Part shown: piece after piece, positions 44,350-53,412 of the stretch
How positions within the stretch are numbered: position 1 is the first letter of the stretch
Layout of the letters: every line of letters starts with the position of its first letter
Origin: JBBDQZ01 sp040905705
Lineage (GTDB): Bacteria; Bacteroidota; Rhodothermia; Balneolales; Natronogracilivirgulaceae
Direction of reading: 5' to 3'
DNA: 64,000 bases
Assembly: GCA_040905705.1 (NCBI GenBank)
Contig: JBBDQZ010000029.1
Location: forward strand, 310,001 to 374,000
Program-made: the position numbers and the translations under genes
The notes under the pieces: model-generated
The model's database searches: none
Told to the model about the DNA's origin: nothing
The model's input: the letters and a program-made list of their open reading frames with translations, nothing else

Positions 44350-45501
44350 TTATCGGTTTTGGAAATAGGATGAAAGTACACCGGCAGCACGCTCAGCATG
44401 ATCCGGATGTTCTTGATGCAATGCAGGATATAAGGGTAAACGGATCAGAGAAGCACTCAATCTATCTGTTCGTGGAAGTTCGTTAGGGTTTCTGACGAAG
44501 GTCTTGCCAAAAGGACTGCTATGTAATGGAATGTAGTGAAAAGTTGCAGATATTCCGGCTTTCCTGAAACTTTCAAGCAATGGATCACGATCTTTTGTAC
44601 GATTGGTTACAAAATAATAGGTATGATAATTCGATTCGGCATAAACCGGAATAACAGGCCGGCGAAGCTGCTCATTTAGCTCAAAAGGTTCAAGCGCCTG
44701 ATGATAAAACTGCCAGGCGTATTCTCGTAGCTGCCGTATTTTTATTCGTTTGTTCCATTGGACTTCCAACAAGGAGGCAAGAATATCAGACAGTATATAA
44801 CTGCTTCCACGATCGATCCATGTGTAGCGATCTATCTCGCCACGTAAAAATGCCGTACGGTTTGTTCCTTTTTCCCGAACGATCTCAATTTGCCTGGCAA
44901 GACCGGCATCGTTGGTCACAATGGCTCCCCCTTCACCACAGGTGATATTCTTGGTGTCATGAAAACTATAGCACCCCATGAGACCGAGTGTGCCCAGATG
45001 GCGATCTTTATACCACGCATCTACGGCCTGGGCGGCATCCTCGATCACCGGAATATCATAGGACCGGGAAAGATCCATCAGTTTCCCCATATCCGCGGCT
45101 ACACCACTGTAATGTACCGGGATAATGGCACGAGTTCGGGGAGTGATCTTTCTGGCTACATCTTCCGGGTCCAGATTAAGGGTGTCTTCGGTAATATCGG
45201 CAAAGACAGGCGTAGCCCCTCCAATTAACGCTGCGTTAGCGGAGGATACAAAAGTAAAGCTGGGCATGATCACTTCATCTCCCTTATTGAGACCAAGAGA
45301 CAGAAGGGCTATTTCCAAAGCATGCGTGCAAGAAGTTGTAAGAAAAGCGTATTTTACACCAAGATCTTTCCGAATCAAGTTCTCTGTATTGCGACTGGCA
45401 GGACCGTCTCCCCGAAGGATTCCTGAGCTCAATACCTGTTTTACAGCGCGTTCCTCCTCCTTGCCAATATAAGGTTTATGAAATGGAATCGTTGTTTTCA
45501 A
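44350..45501 (-). CDS. WecE/RffA-like dTDP-4-amino-4,6-dideoxygalactose transaminase
   Basis: A 383-residue PLP aminotransferase of the DegT/DnrJ/EryC1/StrS family. It resembles E. coli WecE throughout: GDEVIMPSFTFVSSANA, RAIIPVHYSGVAADM, IEDAAQAVDAWYKDRHLGTLGLMGCYSFHDTKNITCGEGGA with the PLP lysine, EKGTNRTAFLRGEIDRYTWIDRGSSYILSD and FHYIPLHSSPFG. In the enterobacterial common antigen pathway WecE makes dTDP-Fuc4N from the 4-keto-6-deoxy sugar. It is the first gene of the cluster. The upstream gap with guaB is 190 bases. rmlA/rmlB-type genes are not in the window. Confidence 0.92.
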   Translation of the reverse strand: MKTTIPFHKPYIGKEEERAVKQVLSSGILRGDGPASRNTENLIRKDLGVKYAFLTTSCTHALEIALLSLGLNKGDEVIMPSFTFVSSANAALIGGATPVFADITEDTLNLDPEDVARKITPRTRAIIPVHYSGVAADMGKLMDLSRSYDIPVIEDAAQAVDAWYKDRHLGTLGLMGCYSFHDTKNITCGEGGAIVTNDAGLARQIEIVREKGTNRTAFLRGEIDRYTWIDRGSSYILSDILASLLEVQWNKRIKIRQLREYAWQFYHQALEPFELNEQLRRPVIPVYAESNYHTYYFVTNRTKDRDPLLESFRKAGISATFHYIPLHSSPFGKTFVRNPNELPRTDRLSASLIRLPLYPALHQEHPDHAERAAGVLSSYFQNR

Positions 45502-45691
45502 ATAACGTTCTCCCGTTGTTCTTTGGCTCGATCCGGGATTTTAGGTTCGATCATAAAAAAGTATTCTTTTGGATGACAAATACAGAAACATTTCAACGTA
45601 TATTGTAAAAATCTATCTGAAAACAATTGATCATAAGTACCTCTGTTGAGATTTTATTAACTTAAAGAAAACGGAATCATCAGACAATATA

Positions 45692-47170
45692 ATGGAACAA
45701 CCCACTCCACTCAATCGCATAAGTCGTAAAGGGCTGACGTACGATGATGTATTACTTGTCCCCGGATACTCACAAGTATTGCCGCATGAAGCGGAAACCA
45801 GGGTGGAACTTGTCCCTGGAATGACCCTTAATATCCCCATCATCAGTGCCGCTATGGACACTGTTTCGGAGTATCGAATGGCTATTTCCCTTGCGAGAGA
45901 GGGAGGCCTGGCGATATTGCATAAAAACATGAGTATCAAGGATCAGGCGGAACAAGTTCGACTTGTCAAACGCAGTGAAAGCGGTATGATTGTAGACCCG
46001 ATTACTTTGCACAGCGAAGCCACGATTCGTGAAGCCCGTGAAATCATGAGTCAGCATAAGATTGGAGGAATCCCAATTGTCGACGGATCAAAAAAACTAA
46101 AAGGCATTGTTACGAACCGTGATCTCAGATTCGAATCGAATCCTGCAAAGCATCTCGGTGACATCATGACTAGTGAAAATCTGGTTACCGCCCGTGAAGG
46201 AACCACCCTGGAAAAAGCAGAAAAAATACTTCAGAAGTATAAAATAGAGAAGTTGCCAATTGTTGACAAGAACGCAAAACTTGTTGGCCTTATAACATTT
46301 AAAGACATTGAAAAGAAGAAAAACTTTCCAAATGCTTGTAAAGACGAAATAGGCAGATTGCGAGTAGGGGGTGCCGTAGGTATAGCACCTGAAACGATGG
46401 ACCGAACCGACGCATTGATTGATGCAGGGGTTGATATTCTTACAATAGACACGGCACATGGCCATTCAAAAGGTGTAATTGATACCGTCAAGGAGATTAA
46501 ATCAACATATCCTGATTTGAAATTAATTGCAGGCAACATTGCCACTGTGGATGCTGCAAAAGCACTGCATCTTGCCGGTGCAGATGTAGTCAAAGTCGGA
46601 GTGGGTCCCGGCTCTATTTGTACTACGCGCATCGTCACCGGTGTTGGCGTCCCGCAGTTGAGTGCCATCATCGAGATTGCTGAATATACCAATAAAGCAG
46701 GGATCGGCCTGATTGCTGACGGTGGAATTAAACAAACCGGAGATATTCCGAAAGCTATTGCCGGCGGAGCTACAGCTGTTATGATCGGTTCTCTCTTTGC
46801 CGGCGTGGACGAGAGTCCCGGAGAAACCATCATTTATGAGGCAAGAAAGTTTAAAACGTACCGGGGCATGGGCAGCCTCAGCGCCATGGCAATGGGCAGC
46901 AAAGACCGTTATTTCCAGGATGTCGAAGAGAATGGGAAAAAGCTTATTCCGGAAGGAATCGAAGGGCGGGTTCCCTACAAAGGGTATCTCTCCGAAGTTG
47001 TACATCAAATGGTAGGTGGACTCAGATCAGCAATGGGCTATTGTGGAGCGGCAACAATCAAAGACCTTCAACAAGCTGAGTTTGTACATATATCGGCGGC
47101 AAGTATCTATGAGAGCCATCCCCATTCCGTATACATTACGAGTGAAGCACCCAATTATTCCGGAAAATAA
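45692..47170 (+). CDS. guaB: Inosine-5'-monophosphate dehydrogenase
   Basis: Oxidises IMP to XMP with NAD+, the committed step to GMP. The 492-residue protein has the N-terminal TYDDVLLVPGYS, two CBS domains (about residues 95-210) and the active-site loop GPGSICTTRIVTG with catalytic C310, then the MGSLFAGVDESPGE and flap segments. It starts at an ATG in a divergent gap with the glycan cluster. Confidence 0.97.
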   Translation: MEQPTPLNRISRKGLTYDDVLLVPGYSQVLPHEAETRVELVPGMTLNIPIISAAMDTVSEYRMAISLAREGGLAILHKNMSIKDQAEQVRLVKRSESGMIVDPITLHSEATIREAREIMSQHKIGGIPIVDGSKKLKGIVTNRDLRFESNPAKHLGDIMTSENLVTAREGTTLEKAEKILQKYKIEKLPIVDKNAKLVGLITFKDIEKKKNFPNACKDEIGRLRVGGAVGIAPETMDRTDALIDAGVDILTIDTAHGHSKGVIDTVKEIKSTYPDLKLIAGNIATVDAAKALHLAGADVVKVGVGPGSICTTRIVTGVGVPQLSAIIEIAEYTNKAGIGLIADGGIKQTGDIPKAIAGGATAVMIGSLFAGVDESPGETIIYEARKFKTYRGMGSLSAMAMGSKDRYFQDVEENGKKLIPEGIEGRVPYKGYLSEVVHQMVGGLRSAMGYCGAATIKDLQQAEFVHISAASIYESHPHSVYITSEAPNYSGK

Positions 47171-47246
47171 CCGTCATTTTTATTTGAGCATTTAATTTAA
47201 AGCGTATTATACGATAACAGCTAACCCTTCATAATACTTTCTGCTC

Positions 47247-48113
47247 GTGCTACCGTTGCTAAAAAAATTGATGGAACGAAGAAAAGAGGAGCTCTCCATC
47301 CTGCTTTTTGATGACGAAAATCCACACCAGCAGGAAAGCTATTCGTTACATCCTGGAAAATTGTTAATGCTTATTGCCGGATTTAACATAGTTATAATAA
47401 TAATGTTGATGTTCCTCTTGTACATTACGCCTTTCGGGACGTTCCTTTTTAATAAAGAAGATCGAAACGTAAGGGCCTCTGTAATAGAAGTTCACGAGCG
47501 CATTCAGGCCCTCCAGGATTCACTCAATGCCCGGGATCAACAAATGAATGAGATTCAACGAGTCTTCCGCAGTAATACGGATACAACATTTGATATCCGC
47601 TCTTCCGCGGAATGGAAAGCCGTTTATGGAGAAGTCCAGGAAGCATCCGAGGTGATGACCTTCCAGGTCAGCAAAAATTCCGATATCAAAACACTTAACA
47701 GCGAACAAATCATCCATTCCGATCTATTTGGCCAAAACATCATGTTCCCGGTTGAACCCCCGGTGCAGGGTTCGTTAACAGGGACGTACAGTGCTGATAA
47801 AAGACATTTCGGTATAGATATTGCTGCAACAAAAGGAGCAGATGTCCTTGCAGTGGGTGATGGAGTGGTTATTGGTAGCGATTGGACGATTAACAACGGT
47901 TATGTCATGCATATACATCATGGGGATGGGCTTGTTTCAATCTATAAACATTTTTCAATGGTTCTTTACCAGGTTGGTGATACGGTTACCAAAGGTGATA
48001 TAATCGGCAAAGTAGGGGAAACTGGATTACTGGCTTCAGGACCTCATATTCATTTTGAATTGTGGAAAAATGGATCGTCACTTGACCCGTCGCTATATAT
48101 TAATTTATATTAA
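47247..48113 (+). CDS. M23 family peptidoglycan endopeptidase, membrane-anchored
   Basis: A LytM-type zinc endopeptidase of 288 residues. One membrane segment (about 32-55) is followed by a short coiled coil and the catalytic domain: RHFGIDIAATKGADVLAVGDGVVIG gives the H-x3-D zinc ligands and GPHIHFELWKNG gives the HxH ligand, so it looks active. It cuts peptide crosslinks in the cell wall. A bactofilin gene follows after 48 bases; such pairs control cell shape in Helicobacter and Hyphomonas. The start used is a GTG at 47247; an ATG at 47271 is the alternative. Confidence 0.9.
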   Translation: MLPLLKKLMERRKEELSILLFDDENPHQQESYSLHPGKLLMLIAGFNIVIIIMLMFLLYITPFGTFLFNKEDRNVRASVIEVHERIQALQDSLNARDQQMNEIQRVFRSNTDTTFDIRSSAEWKAVYGEVQEASEVMTFQVSKNSDIKTLNSEQIIHSDLFGQNIMFPVEPPVQGSLTGTYSADKRHFGIDIAATKGADVLAVGDGVVIGSDWTINNGYVMHIHHGDGLVSIYKHFSMVLYQVGDTVTKGDIIGKVGETGLLASGPHIHFELWKNGSSLDPSLYINLY

Positions 48114-48161
48114 TCATTTTAACTGTTGTAAATAGCAAGTTATAGCCGTTAATCTTCCGTT

Positions 48162-48644
48162 ATGTTTGGCATAAACAATAATCATAGACAACAGGCCCGT
48201 ATTATGAAAAACGATACCCCAGGACAACCCAACATCAATATTATTAGTGCAGGAACAGTTCTCTCCGGCACTTTGCAATCCAAAAGTGATCTTCGAATTT
48301 CAGGAACCATTGATGGGCATGTTCATGCTGAAAGCAAATGTGTGCTATCTGAATCCGGATTGTTAAAAGGTGATTTGGCTACAAAGGATGCCGACATTGC
48401 AGGTACGGTGGAAGGCGAAATACTAATCAGCAACCGTCTTATTCTTAGAAGCACAGCAAAAGTCACAGGCGATATCAAAACAAAAATTTTAATGGTTGAA
48501 GAAGGAGCAAGCATTGATGGAGCCTGTAAAATGAGCGACAAAATTGACCTTTCCAAAGAAATGAACAAGAACGGAATGGCCCAAAAGAGCGGTTCTTCTT
48601 CTGACAAGCAGACGGCTGATCTTTCTTCCACCGGTAACAACTGA
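48162..48644 (+). CDS. Bactofilin
   Basis: A polymerising cytoskeletal protein of 160 residues. The central beta-helix domain runs about residues 25-125 with regular glycines (LSGTLQSKSDLRISGTIDGHVHAESK, GDLATKDADIAGTVEGEI, STAKVTGDIKTKI). Flanks are charged and disordered; the C-terminal tail is rich in Ser and Thr. The upstream neighbour encodes an M23 peptidase, the classic bactofilin partner that it positions at sites of curvature or growth. A later Met at residue 15 (MKNDTPGQPN) could also be the start. Confidence 0.92.
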   Translation: MFGINNNHRQQARIMKNDTPGQPNINIISAGTVLSGTLQSKSDLRISGTIDGHVHAESKCVLSESGLLKGDLATKDADIAGTVEGEILISNRLILRSTAKVTGDIKTKILMVEEGASIDGACKMSDKIDLSKEMNKNGMAQKSGSSSDKQTADLSSTGNN

Positions 48645-48688
48645 CAGTAATAACTGCCTTTTTTCATATTTGTTTCCCGGTGATAACC

Positions 48689-48943
48689 ATGCAAATAAAC
48701 AGTTTGAATAAGTATGGAGAGTATATTGCTCTGGGTACGAATATTGCCGCTTCCATGATTATACCGGTTGTAATCGGTATTTATGTTGACAAATATTGGA
48801 ATTTGTCTCCATGGGGTGTCGTCATTGGTGCGCTGCTTGGATTTGGAGGGATGATTTCTATTGTTATAAAACTTGCAGCACAGACCGGTGAAAGTGAATA
48901 CACAAAAAGAAAAAAACCTCCCGGAAATGGCAAAGTTCAGTAA
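48689..48943 (+). CDS. AtpZ/AtpI family F-type ATPase accessory protein
   Basis: An 84-residue membrane protein with two hydrophobic helices (GEYIALGTNIAASMIIPVVIGIYVD and WGVVIGALLGFGGMISIVIKLAA), the AtpZ/AtpI hairpin. In other bacteria AtpZ/I pairs form a Mg2+/Ca2+ transporter or assist c-ring assembly. A GTG at 48680 is in frame, but the ATG at 48689 is favoured. The next gene overlaps its end by 17 bases. Confidence 0.88.
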   Translation: MQINSLNKYGEYIALGTNIAASMIIPVVIGIYVDKYWNLSPWGVVIGALLGFGGMISIVIKLAAQTGESEYTKRKKPPGNGKVQ

Positions 48944-49310
48944 GTATCTTCTTGTTTTTGATGTTGGAATACTCCTGATCTTGAGCTGGCCGGTTTATAC
49001 TATTAGTGGGAAGGATGTTCTCTTTTCTATAATTGTTGCATTCACAATAACCACCGTTCTGGCCATTGCCAGTTACTTTCCTTTCACCAGAATTGGAAAC
49101 GATTCCATGAACAGCTATATGGCCGCCATGCTTGCCGGTATGCTCCTGCGAATGTTATTTATCGGGTTGTCTATTGCAATCGTTTTTATTTTTACAGAAA
49201 TGCATCAAACAGGATTTACAGTTGGGTTATTATTTTCATATATTTGTAAATCTGTGATTGAAACCTACATTTTAACCCAAAAACAAAAAGGGCAGACGTC
49301 GGCAGCATAA
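48927..49310 (+). CDS. ATP synthase-associated membrane protein (AtpI-like)
   Basis: A 127-residue protein with four predicted membrane segments (YLLVFDVGILLILSWPVYTI, VLFSIIVAFTITTVLAIASYF, AAMLAGMLLRMLFIGLSIAIVFIF, GFTVGLLFSYICKSVIETYIL). It occupies the position of atpI in the ATP synthase operon between atpZ and atpB. Homology is inferred mainly from context and topology. Its frame is open upstream to 48873, but the Met at 48927 is preferred. It ends within a TAATG overlap with atpB. Confidence 0.75.
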   Translation: MAKFSKYLLVFDVGILLILSWPVYTISGKDVLFSIIVAFTITTVLAIASYFPFTRIGNDSMNSYMAAMLAGMLLRMLFIGLSIAIVFIFTEMHQTGFTVGLLFSYICKSVIETYILTQKQKGQTSAA

Positions 49311-50374
49311 TGAGACAATATTTCCGCATTATTCTCCTGACCTTATTATTTACAGTGGGTATTACCATTGTCACCCAAGCCGAAACAGGGGAGGATAACA
49401 GAATAGATCTAATCGGCAAAGTTGTGGATCATTATTATCTGGATTTCAAACCGCTAACCACGATCGAGCTGCCAAGACTAATTTACGATCAGGGGTCTTT
49501 CCATTTTTACAGAAGTACTACCTCGCTTTTAAACAATAGTGACCGGTTTACAGACGCAGCCTTTATTGATAACGAAAAAAACATTGTGAACGGAAAAGTA
49601 AAACCTGTCACCTATGAGTTAGTTCGCACGGATGGAAATGCTCCCCAGTTTGATTTCTCACTTACATCCCACCTTGTTTTTTTCTGGTTTGCAGCGCTGC
49701 TTACCATATCAATTTTTTTTCCGTTATCTGCAAAATACCGCAAAGGAACAGGGCGGAATACCGAACCGAAAGGTGCATTTCAAAATATTTTTGAAACACT
49801 TGTACTGTTTATCCGTGATGATATTGCCCTTCAAAATATCGGACCTGAGAAATACTTGAAGTTCACTCCCTATTTACTTACAGTCTTTTTTTTCATCCTC
49901 TTTATGAATTTCTTTGGCCTGATGCCCTGGGGTGTCTCATCGACCGCCGACATAACCATTACTGCAGTGCTTGCCATTCTAACGTTTGGCATTACTCAGA
50001 TCTTTGCTTCTAAAGATCATTGGAAGCACGTATTCTGGTTCCCCGGTGTGCCTGTACCAATTAAATTTATCCTCATGCCAGTGGAACTAATAGGGCTTTT
50101 TACCAAACCTTTTGCTTTATGCATTCGACTTTTCGCCAATATGGCGTCGGGTAAAATTTTGATTTTTTCTTTACTGGGAATCATTTTTATCTTTTCCGAT
50201 CTTTTTGGTCCGGGTATAGCCTATGGAACCTCATGGATATGGGTACTTATGACGTTGTTTGTTTATCTTATCAAAGCTTTGGTCAGTTTTATTCAGGCGT
50301 ATGTATTTACAATTTTATCTGCACTTTTTATAGGCCTGGCCGTAGCCAAACACAGTGATGAACATGCACATTGA
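49310..50374 (+). CDS. atpB: ATP synthase F0 subunit a
   Basis: The stator membrane subunit of the F1F0 ATP synthase. A signal peptide-like N terminus and a periplasmic extension of about 90 residues precede the family core, a layout typical of Bacteroidota. The key helix reads FALCIRLFANMASGK, whose Arg faces the c-ring carboxylate. The start overlaps the previous stop by one base. Confidence 0.95.
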   Translation: MRQYFRIILLTLLFTVGITIVTQAETGEDNRIDLIGKVVDHYYLDFKPLTTIELPRLIYDQGSFHFYRSTTSLLNNSDRFTDAAFIDNEKNIVNGKVKPVTYELVRTDGNAPQFDFSLTSHLVFFWFAALLTISIFFPLSAKYRKGTGRNTEPKGAFQNIFETLVLFIRDDIALQNIGPEKYLKFTPYLLTVFFFILFMNFFGLMPWGVSSTADITITAVLAILTFGITQIFASKDHWKHVFWFPGVPVPIKFILMPVELIGLFTKPFALCIRLFANMASGKILIFSLLGIIFIFSDLFGPGIAYGTSWIWVLMTLFVYLIKALVSFIQAYVFTILSALFIGLAVAKHSDEHAH

Positions 50375-50427
50375 TTATTATATTCTTCGAAACCATTAAC
50401 AATTAATTAAAAAACTGGAGTAATAAA

Positions 50428-50646
50428 ATGGAATTAGCCTACCTTGCTGCTGGATTTGGTGCCGGTATCACAACCATAGGTGCCGGTATCGGCATTGGAA
50501 TGATTGGGAAAAGTGCTATGGAAGGATCGGCACGTCAACCTGAAGCTTCCGGAGATATTCGTACTTCGATGTTGATTTCTGCTGCATTCATCGAAGGGGT
50601 GGCACTATTCGGACAGGTGGTCTGCATTATACTTGCCTTGAATTAG
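50428..50646 (+). CDS. atpE: ATP synthase F0 subunit c
   Basis: Two-helix, 72-residue proteolipid that forms the rotor ring. The loop ARQPEASGDIRTSM is the family signature, and the ion-binding carboxylate is the Glu in AFIEGVALFGQ. The residue after it is Gly and the helix-1 glutamine of Na+-type rings is not present, so protons are the likely coupling ion. Strong ribosome binding site (TGGAG) before the ATG. Confidence 0.96.
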   Translation: MELAYLAAGFGAGITTIGAGIGIGMIGKSAMEGSARQPEASGDIRTSMLISAAFIEGVALFGQVVCIILALN

Positions 50647-50700
50647 GTAGCATACCCAGTATCCGTTTAACATCGATTCTCACAGATCATCTCAATCATT

Positions 50701-51204
50701 ATGAATCCTGTTTTTGCCCAAGGTCTGCTTGATGTAGACTTCGGCCTTTTTTTCTGGGTCCTCATTACTTTTTTACTTTTTTTATTTCTATTGTCCAAGT
50801 TTGCATGGAAACCAATCCTGTTAGCACTTGGGGAAAGGGAAAAAGCCATAAAAACATCTTTGGAAGCTGCTCAAAAAGCGAAAGCCGAAGCGGAGCAGAT
50901 ATCCATTGAAAATGAAAAAGCATTAAAAGAGGCCGGAGCAGTTGCCCAAAAAATTCGGAAAAAAGCTCTTGATGAGGCGGAATCCTTGCGAGCAGATCGC
51001 ATGGAAAAAGCAAAAAAGGAGGCTGAAAAGCTTATGGATCAGGCCAGATCAACAATAGAACAAGAGAAGAAACAGGCGTTGATCGAGCTTAGAGCTGAAA
51101 TATCCAAACTGGCCATTCATGCGGCATCACGTATACTGGATGAAGAACTGGATGAAAAGCGCAATAAAAAGATAGTTGACCAGTACATCAAAGAACTCAA
51201 TTAG
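50701..51204 (+). CDS. atpF: ATP synthase F0 subunit b
   Basis: A 167-residue peripheral stalk subunit: one N-terminal membrane helix (about 15-35) and a long Glu/Lys/Ala-rich coiled coil (EREKAIKTSLEAAQKAKAEAEQISIENEKALKEAGAVAQ). It links F0 subunit a to the F1 delta subunit. Confidence 0.95.
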   Translation: MNPVFAQGLLDVDFGLFFWVLITFLLFLFLLSKFAWKPILLALGEREKAIKTSLEAAQKAKAEAEQISIENEKALKEAGAVAQKIRKKALDEAESLRADRMEKAKKEAEKLMDQARSTIEQEKKQALIELRAEISKLAIHAASRILDEELDEKRNKKIVDQYIKELN

Positions 51205-51216
51205 TCCTCTTGATCC

Positions 51217-51762
51217 ATGATCGTAACAAAAGTTGCAAAACGCTATGCCTCGGCTCTTTTTCAGCAGGCACAGACTGAAAAAGCACTCGATGCGGTTTCG
51301 ACAGACATGCAGGAGATCAGGAGCAGTATTTCCAATTCAAAAGAATTACTCCGTTTTCTTAAAAGCCAGGTAATTTCCCGCGAGATCAAACGGAACATAC
51401 TTCATAATGTATTTGATAAGGGGTTTCATGCCGTTACCCAAAAATTTATTGAACTGATTTTAAAAAAACGAAGAGAAGACCAACTTGCCGGCATTGCTGA
51501 CGCTTTTGAAGTCCTTTATAAAAAAGAGATAGGAATCATTGATGTAGAAGTACTTGCGATTAAACGTCCGGATGCCCAACAGATTGATCATTTGAAAAAA
51601 GCCCTTAAAAAGAAAACCGGCAGTAATGTAAACCTTATTTTTACTGATGATATCTCATTAAAAGGAGGTATGGCAATCCGTATTGAGGATACGATTATTG
51701 ACGGATCTGTGAAACACAAACTAAAACAGCTTGAAGCCAAATTCCGCCAAGCCGGAATATAA
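51217..51762 (+). CDS. atpH: ATP synthase F1 subunit delta
   Basis: A 181-residue peripheral stalk protein. VAKRYASALFQQAQTEKALD is the family start, and the C-terminal KGGMAIRIEDTIIDGSVKHKLKQLEAKF is the conserved end. It starts 12 bases after atpF. Confidence 0.95.
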   Translation: MIVTKVAKRYASALFQQAQTEKALDAVSTDMQEIRSSISNSKELLRFLKSQVISREIKRNILHNVFDKGFHAVTQKFIELILKKRREDQLAGIADAFEVLYKKEIGIIDVEVLAIKRPDAQQIDHLKKALKKKTGSNVNLIFTDDISLKGGMAIRIEDTIIDGSVKHKLKQLEAKFRQAGI

Positions 51763-51791
51763 ACTTTTAATAGTATTGATTTTTCAACCTT

Positions 51792-53411
51792 ATGAGTCAC
51801 GTTAAACCTGATGAAGTTTCTGCTATATTACGTGAACAGTTGTCCGGTTTCGAAAGTGAAACCGATGTTTACGATATCGGAACCGTACTTGAAATAGGAG
51901 ACGGTATTGCCCGTGTCTACGGATTGTCCAAAGTTCAATCCGGCGAATTGGTGGAATTGCCGGAGTCGTATGACGAAGACGGAAATCCGATCCGTGGAAT
52001 GGTACAAAACCTTGAAGAAGATAACGTCGGAATTGTCCTGTTTGGAGGTTCTCAATTTGTAGGGGAAGGGGATAAAGTCCACCGAACCCGTGAAATTGCA
52101 TCACTTTCTGTAGGAGAAGGTCTTCTGGGTCGGGTGATTGATCCGCTGGGAAGACCTTTGGACGGAAAGGGTCCGGTTTCCGGAGAAACTTTTAATATGC
52201 CTCTTGAACGCAAAGCACCAGGTGTAATTTTCCGGGAACCCGTTTCGGAGCCATTACAAACAGGAATCAAAGCAGTGGATACGCTGATTCCTATTGGACG
52301 TGGTCAACGCGAATTGATTATTGGTGACCGCCAAACCGGAAAAACGGCAATTGCTATAGATACCATAATTAATCAAAAAAGCACACAGGATACCGACAAA
52401 CCTGTCTATTGTGTATATGTGGCTATTGGTCAAAAAGGGTCCACCGTCGCACAAGTCAACCAGGCGCTAATAGAAAATGGTGCTTCTGATTTTACCGTTA
52501 TTGTCTCAGCACCGGCTTCTGTTTCCGCATCACTTCAGTATATAGCAGCTTTTACCGGTGCTGCAATCGGCGAATTTTTTCGTGATACCGGTCGCCATGT
52601 TCTGGTAATTTATGATGATCTTTCCAAGCAGGCCACGGCATATCGAGAACTTTCACTACTGCTTAGACGGCCCCCCGGCCGTGAAGCATACCCGGGTGAT
52701 GTGTTTTATCTGCATAGCAGGCTTCTTGAACGTGCTGCAAAAATCAATAACAATGATTCTGTAGCAAAAAACATGAATGATATCCCTTCTGCATTGGAAG
52801 GACAGGTCAAGGGAGGAGGATCATTGACAGCACTGCCAATTATTGAAACACAGGCTGGCGATGTCTCTGCTTATATTCCAACCAACGTGATCTCTATTAC
52901 GGACGGACAGATTTTCTTGCAAACCAACTTGTTCAACTCCGGAATCAGGCCGGCTATTGATGTCGGAATATCTGTATCCAGAGTAGGGGGCGCCGCACAG
53001 GTGAAATCCATGAAAAAACTGGCCGGAACAATGAAACTGGATCTGGCTCAATACCGTGAACTTGAAGCATTTGCCAAGTTTGGTTCCGAACTGGATGCGG
53101 CTACTCAACGGCAGCTTAATCGTGGAGCCCGCATGGTAGAGGTACTTAAACAGGGGCAATATAATCCACTCCCAGTTGAGAATCAGATTGCTTTGCTACT
53201 TGCCATCAATAAAGGAGTACTCGACAAATTGCCTATTGAATTTATTAAAGATTTTGAAGATCAATACCTTGAAGCCGTAACTCTTAAATACTCCAAAAAA
53301 ATGAAGGCTCTGGGCAAGTCAGGTGTATTGGATGACGAATTCTCTGAAGCTCTGGAAGGAGAGGCTTTCTCTATAGAAAAACAACTGCTAAGCGGGCTGG
53401 AAAAGTCTTAA
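51792..53411 (+). CDS. atpA: ATP synthase F1 subunit alpha
   Basis: The 539-residue regulatory nucleotide-binding subunit. The Walker A GDRQTGKT spans residues 178-185, the catalytic arginine region reads YTNVISITDGQIFL-like TNVISITDGQIFLQTNLF followed by RPAIDVGISVSRVGGAAQ. It lies 29 bases after atpH and 1 base before atpG. Confidence 0.97.
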   Translation: MSHVKPDEVSAILREQLSGFESETDVYDIGTVLEIGDGIARVYGLSKVQSGELVELPESYDEDGNPIRGMVQNLEEDNVGIVLFGGSQFVGEGDKVHRTREIASLSVGEGLLGRVIDPLGRPLDGKGPVSGETFNMPLERKAPGVIFREPVSEPLQTGIKAVDTLIPIGRGQRELIIGDRQTGKTAIAIDTIINQKSTQDTDKPVYCVYVAIGQKGSTVAQVNQALIENGASDFTVIVSAPASVSASLQYIAAFTGAAIGEFFRDTGRHVLVIYDDLSKQATAYRELSLLLRRPPGREAYPGDVFYLHSRLLERAAKINNNDSVAKNMNDIPSALEGQVKGGGSLTALPIIETQAGDVSAYIPTNVISITDGQIFLQTNLFNSGIRPAIDVGISVSRVGGAAQVKSMKKLAGTMKLDLAQYRELEAFAKFGSELDAATQRQLNRGARMVEVLKQGQYNPLPVENQIALLLAINKGVLDKLPIEFIKDFEDQYLEAVTLKYSKKMKALGKSGVLDDEFSEALEGEAFSIEKQLLSGLEKS

Positions 53412-53412
53412 C

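Noticed and set aside
50428..50646. Na+-coupled ATP synthase ring
   Set aside because: Residue after the carboxylate is Gly and the helix-1 Gln is missing, so the Na+ signature is not met.
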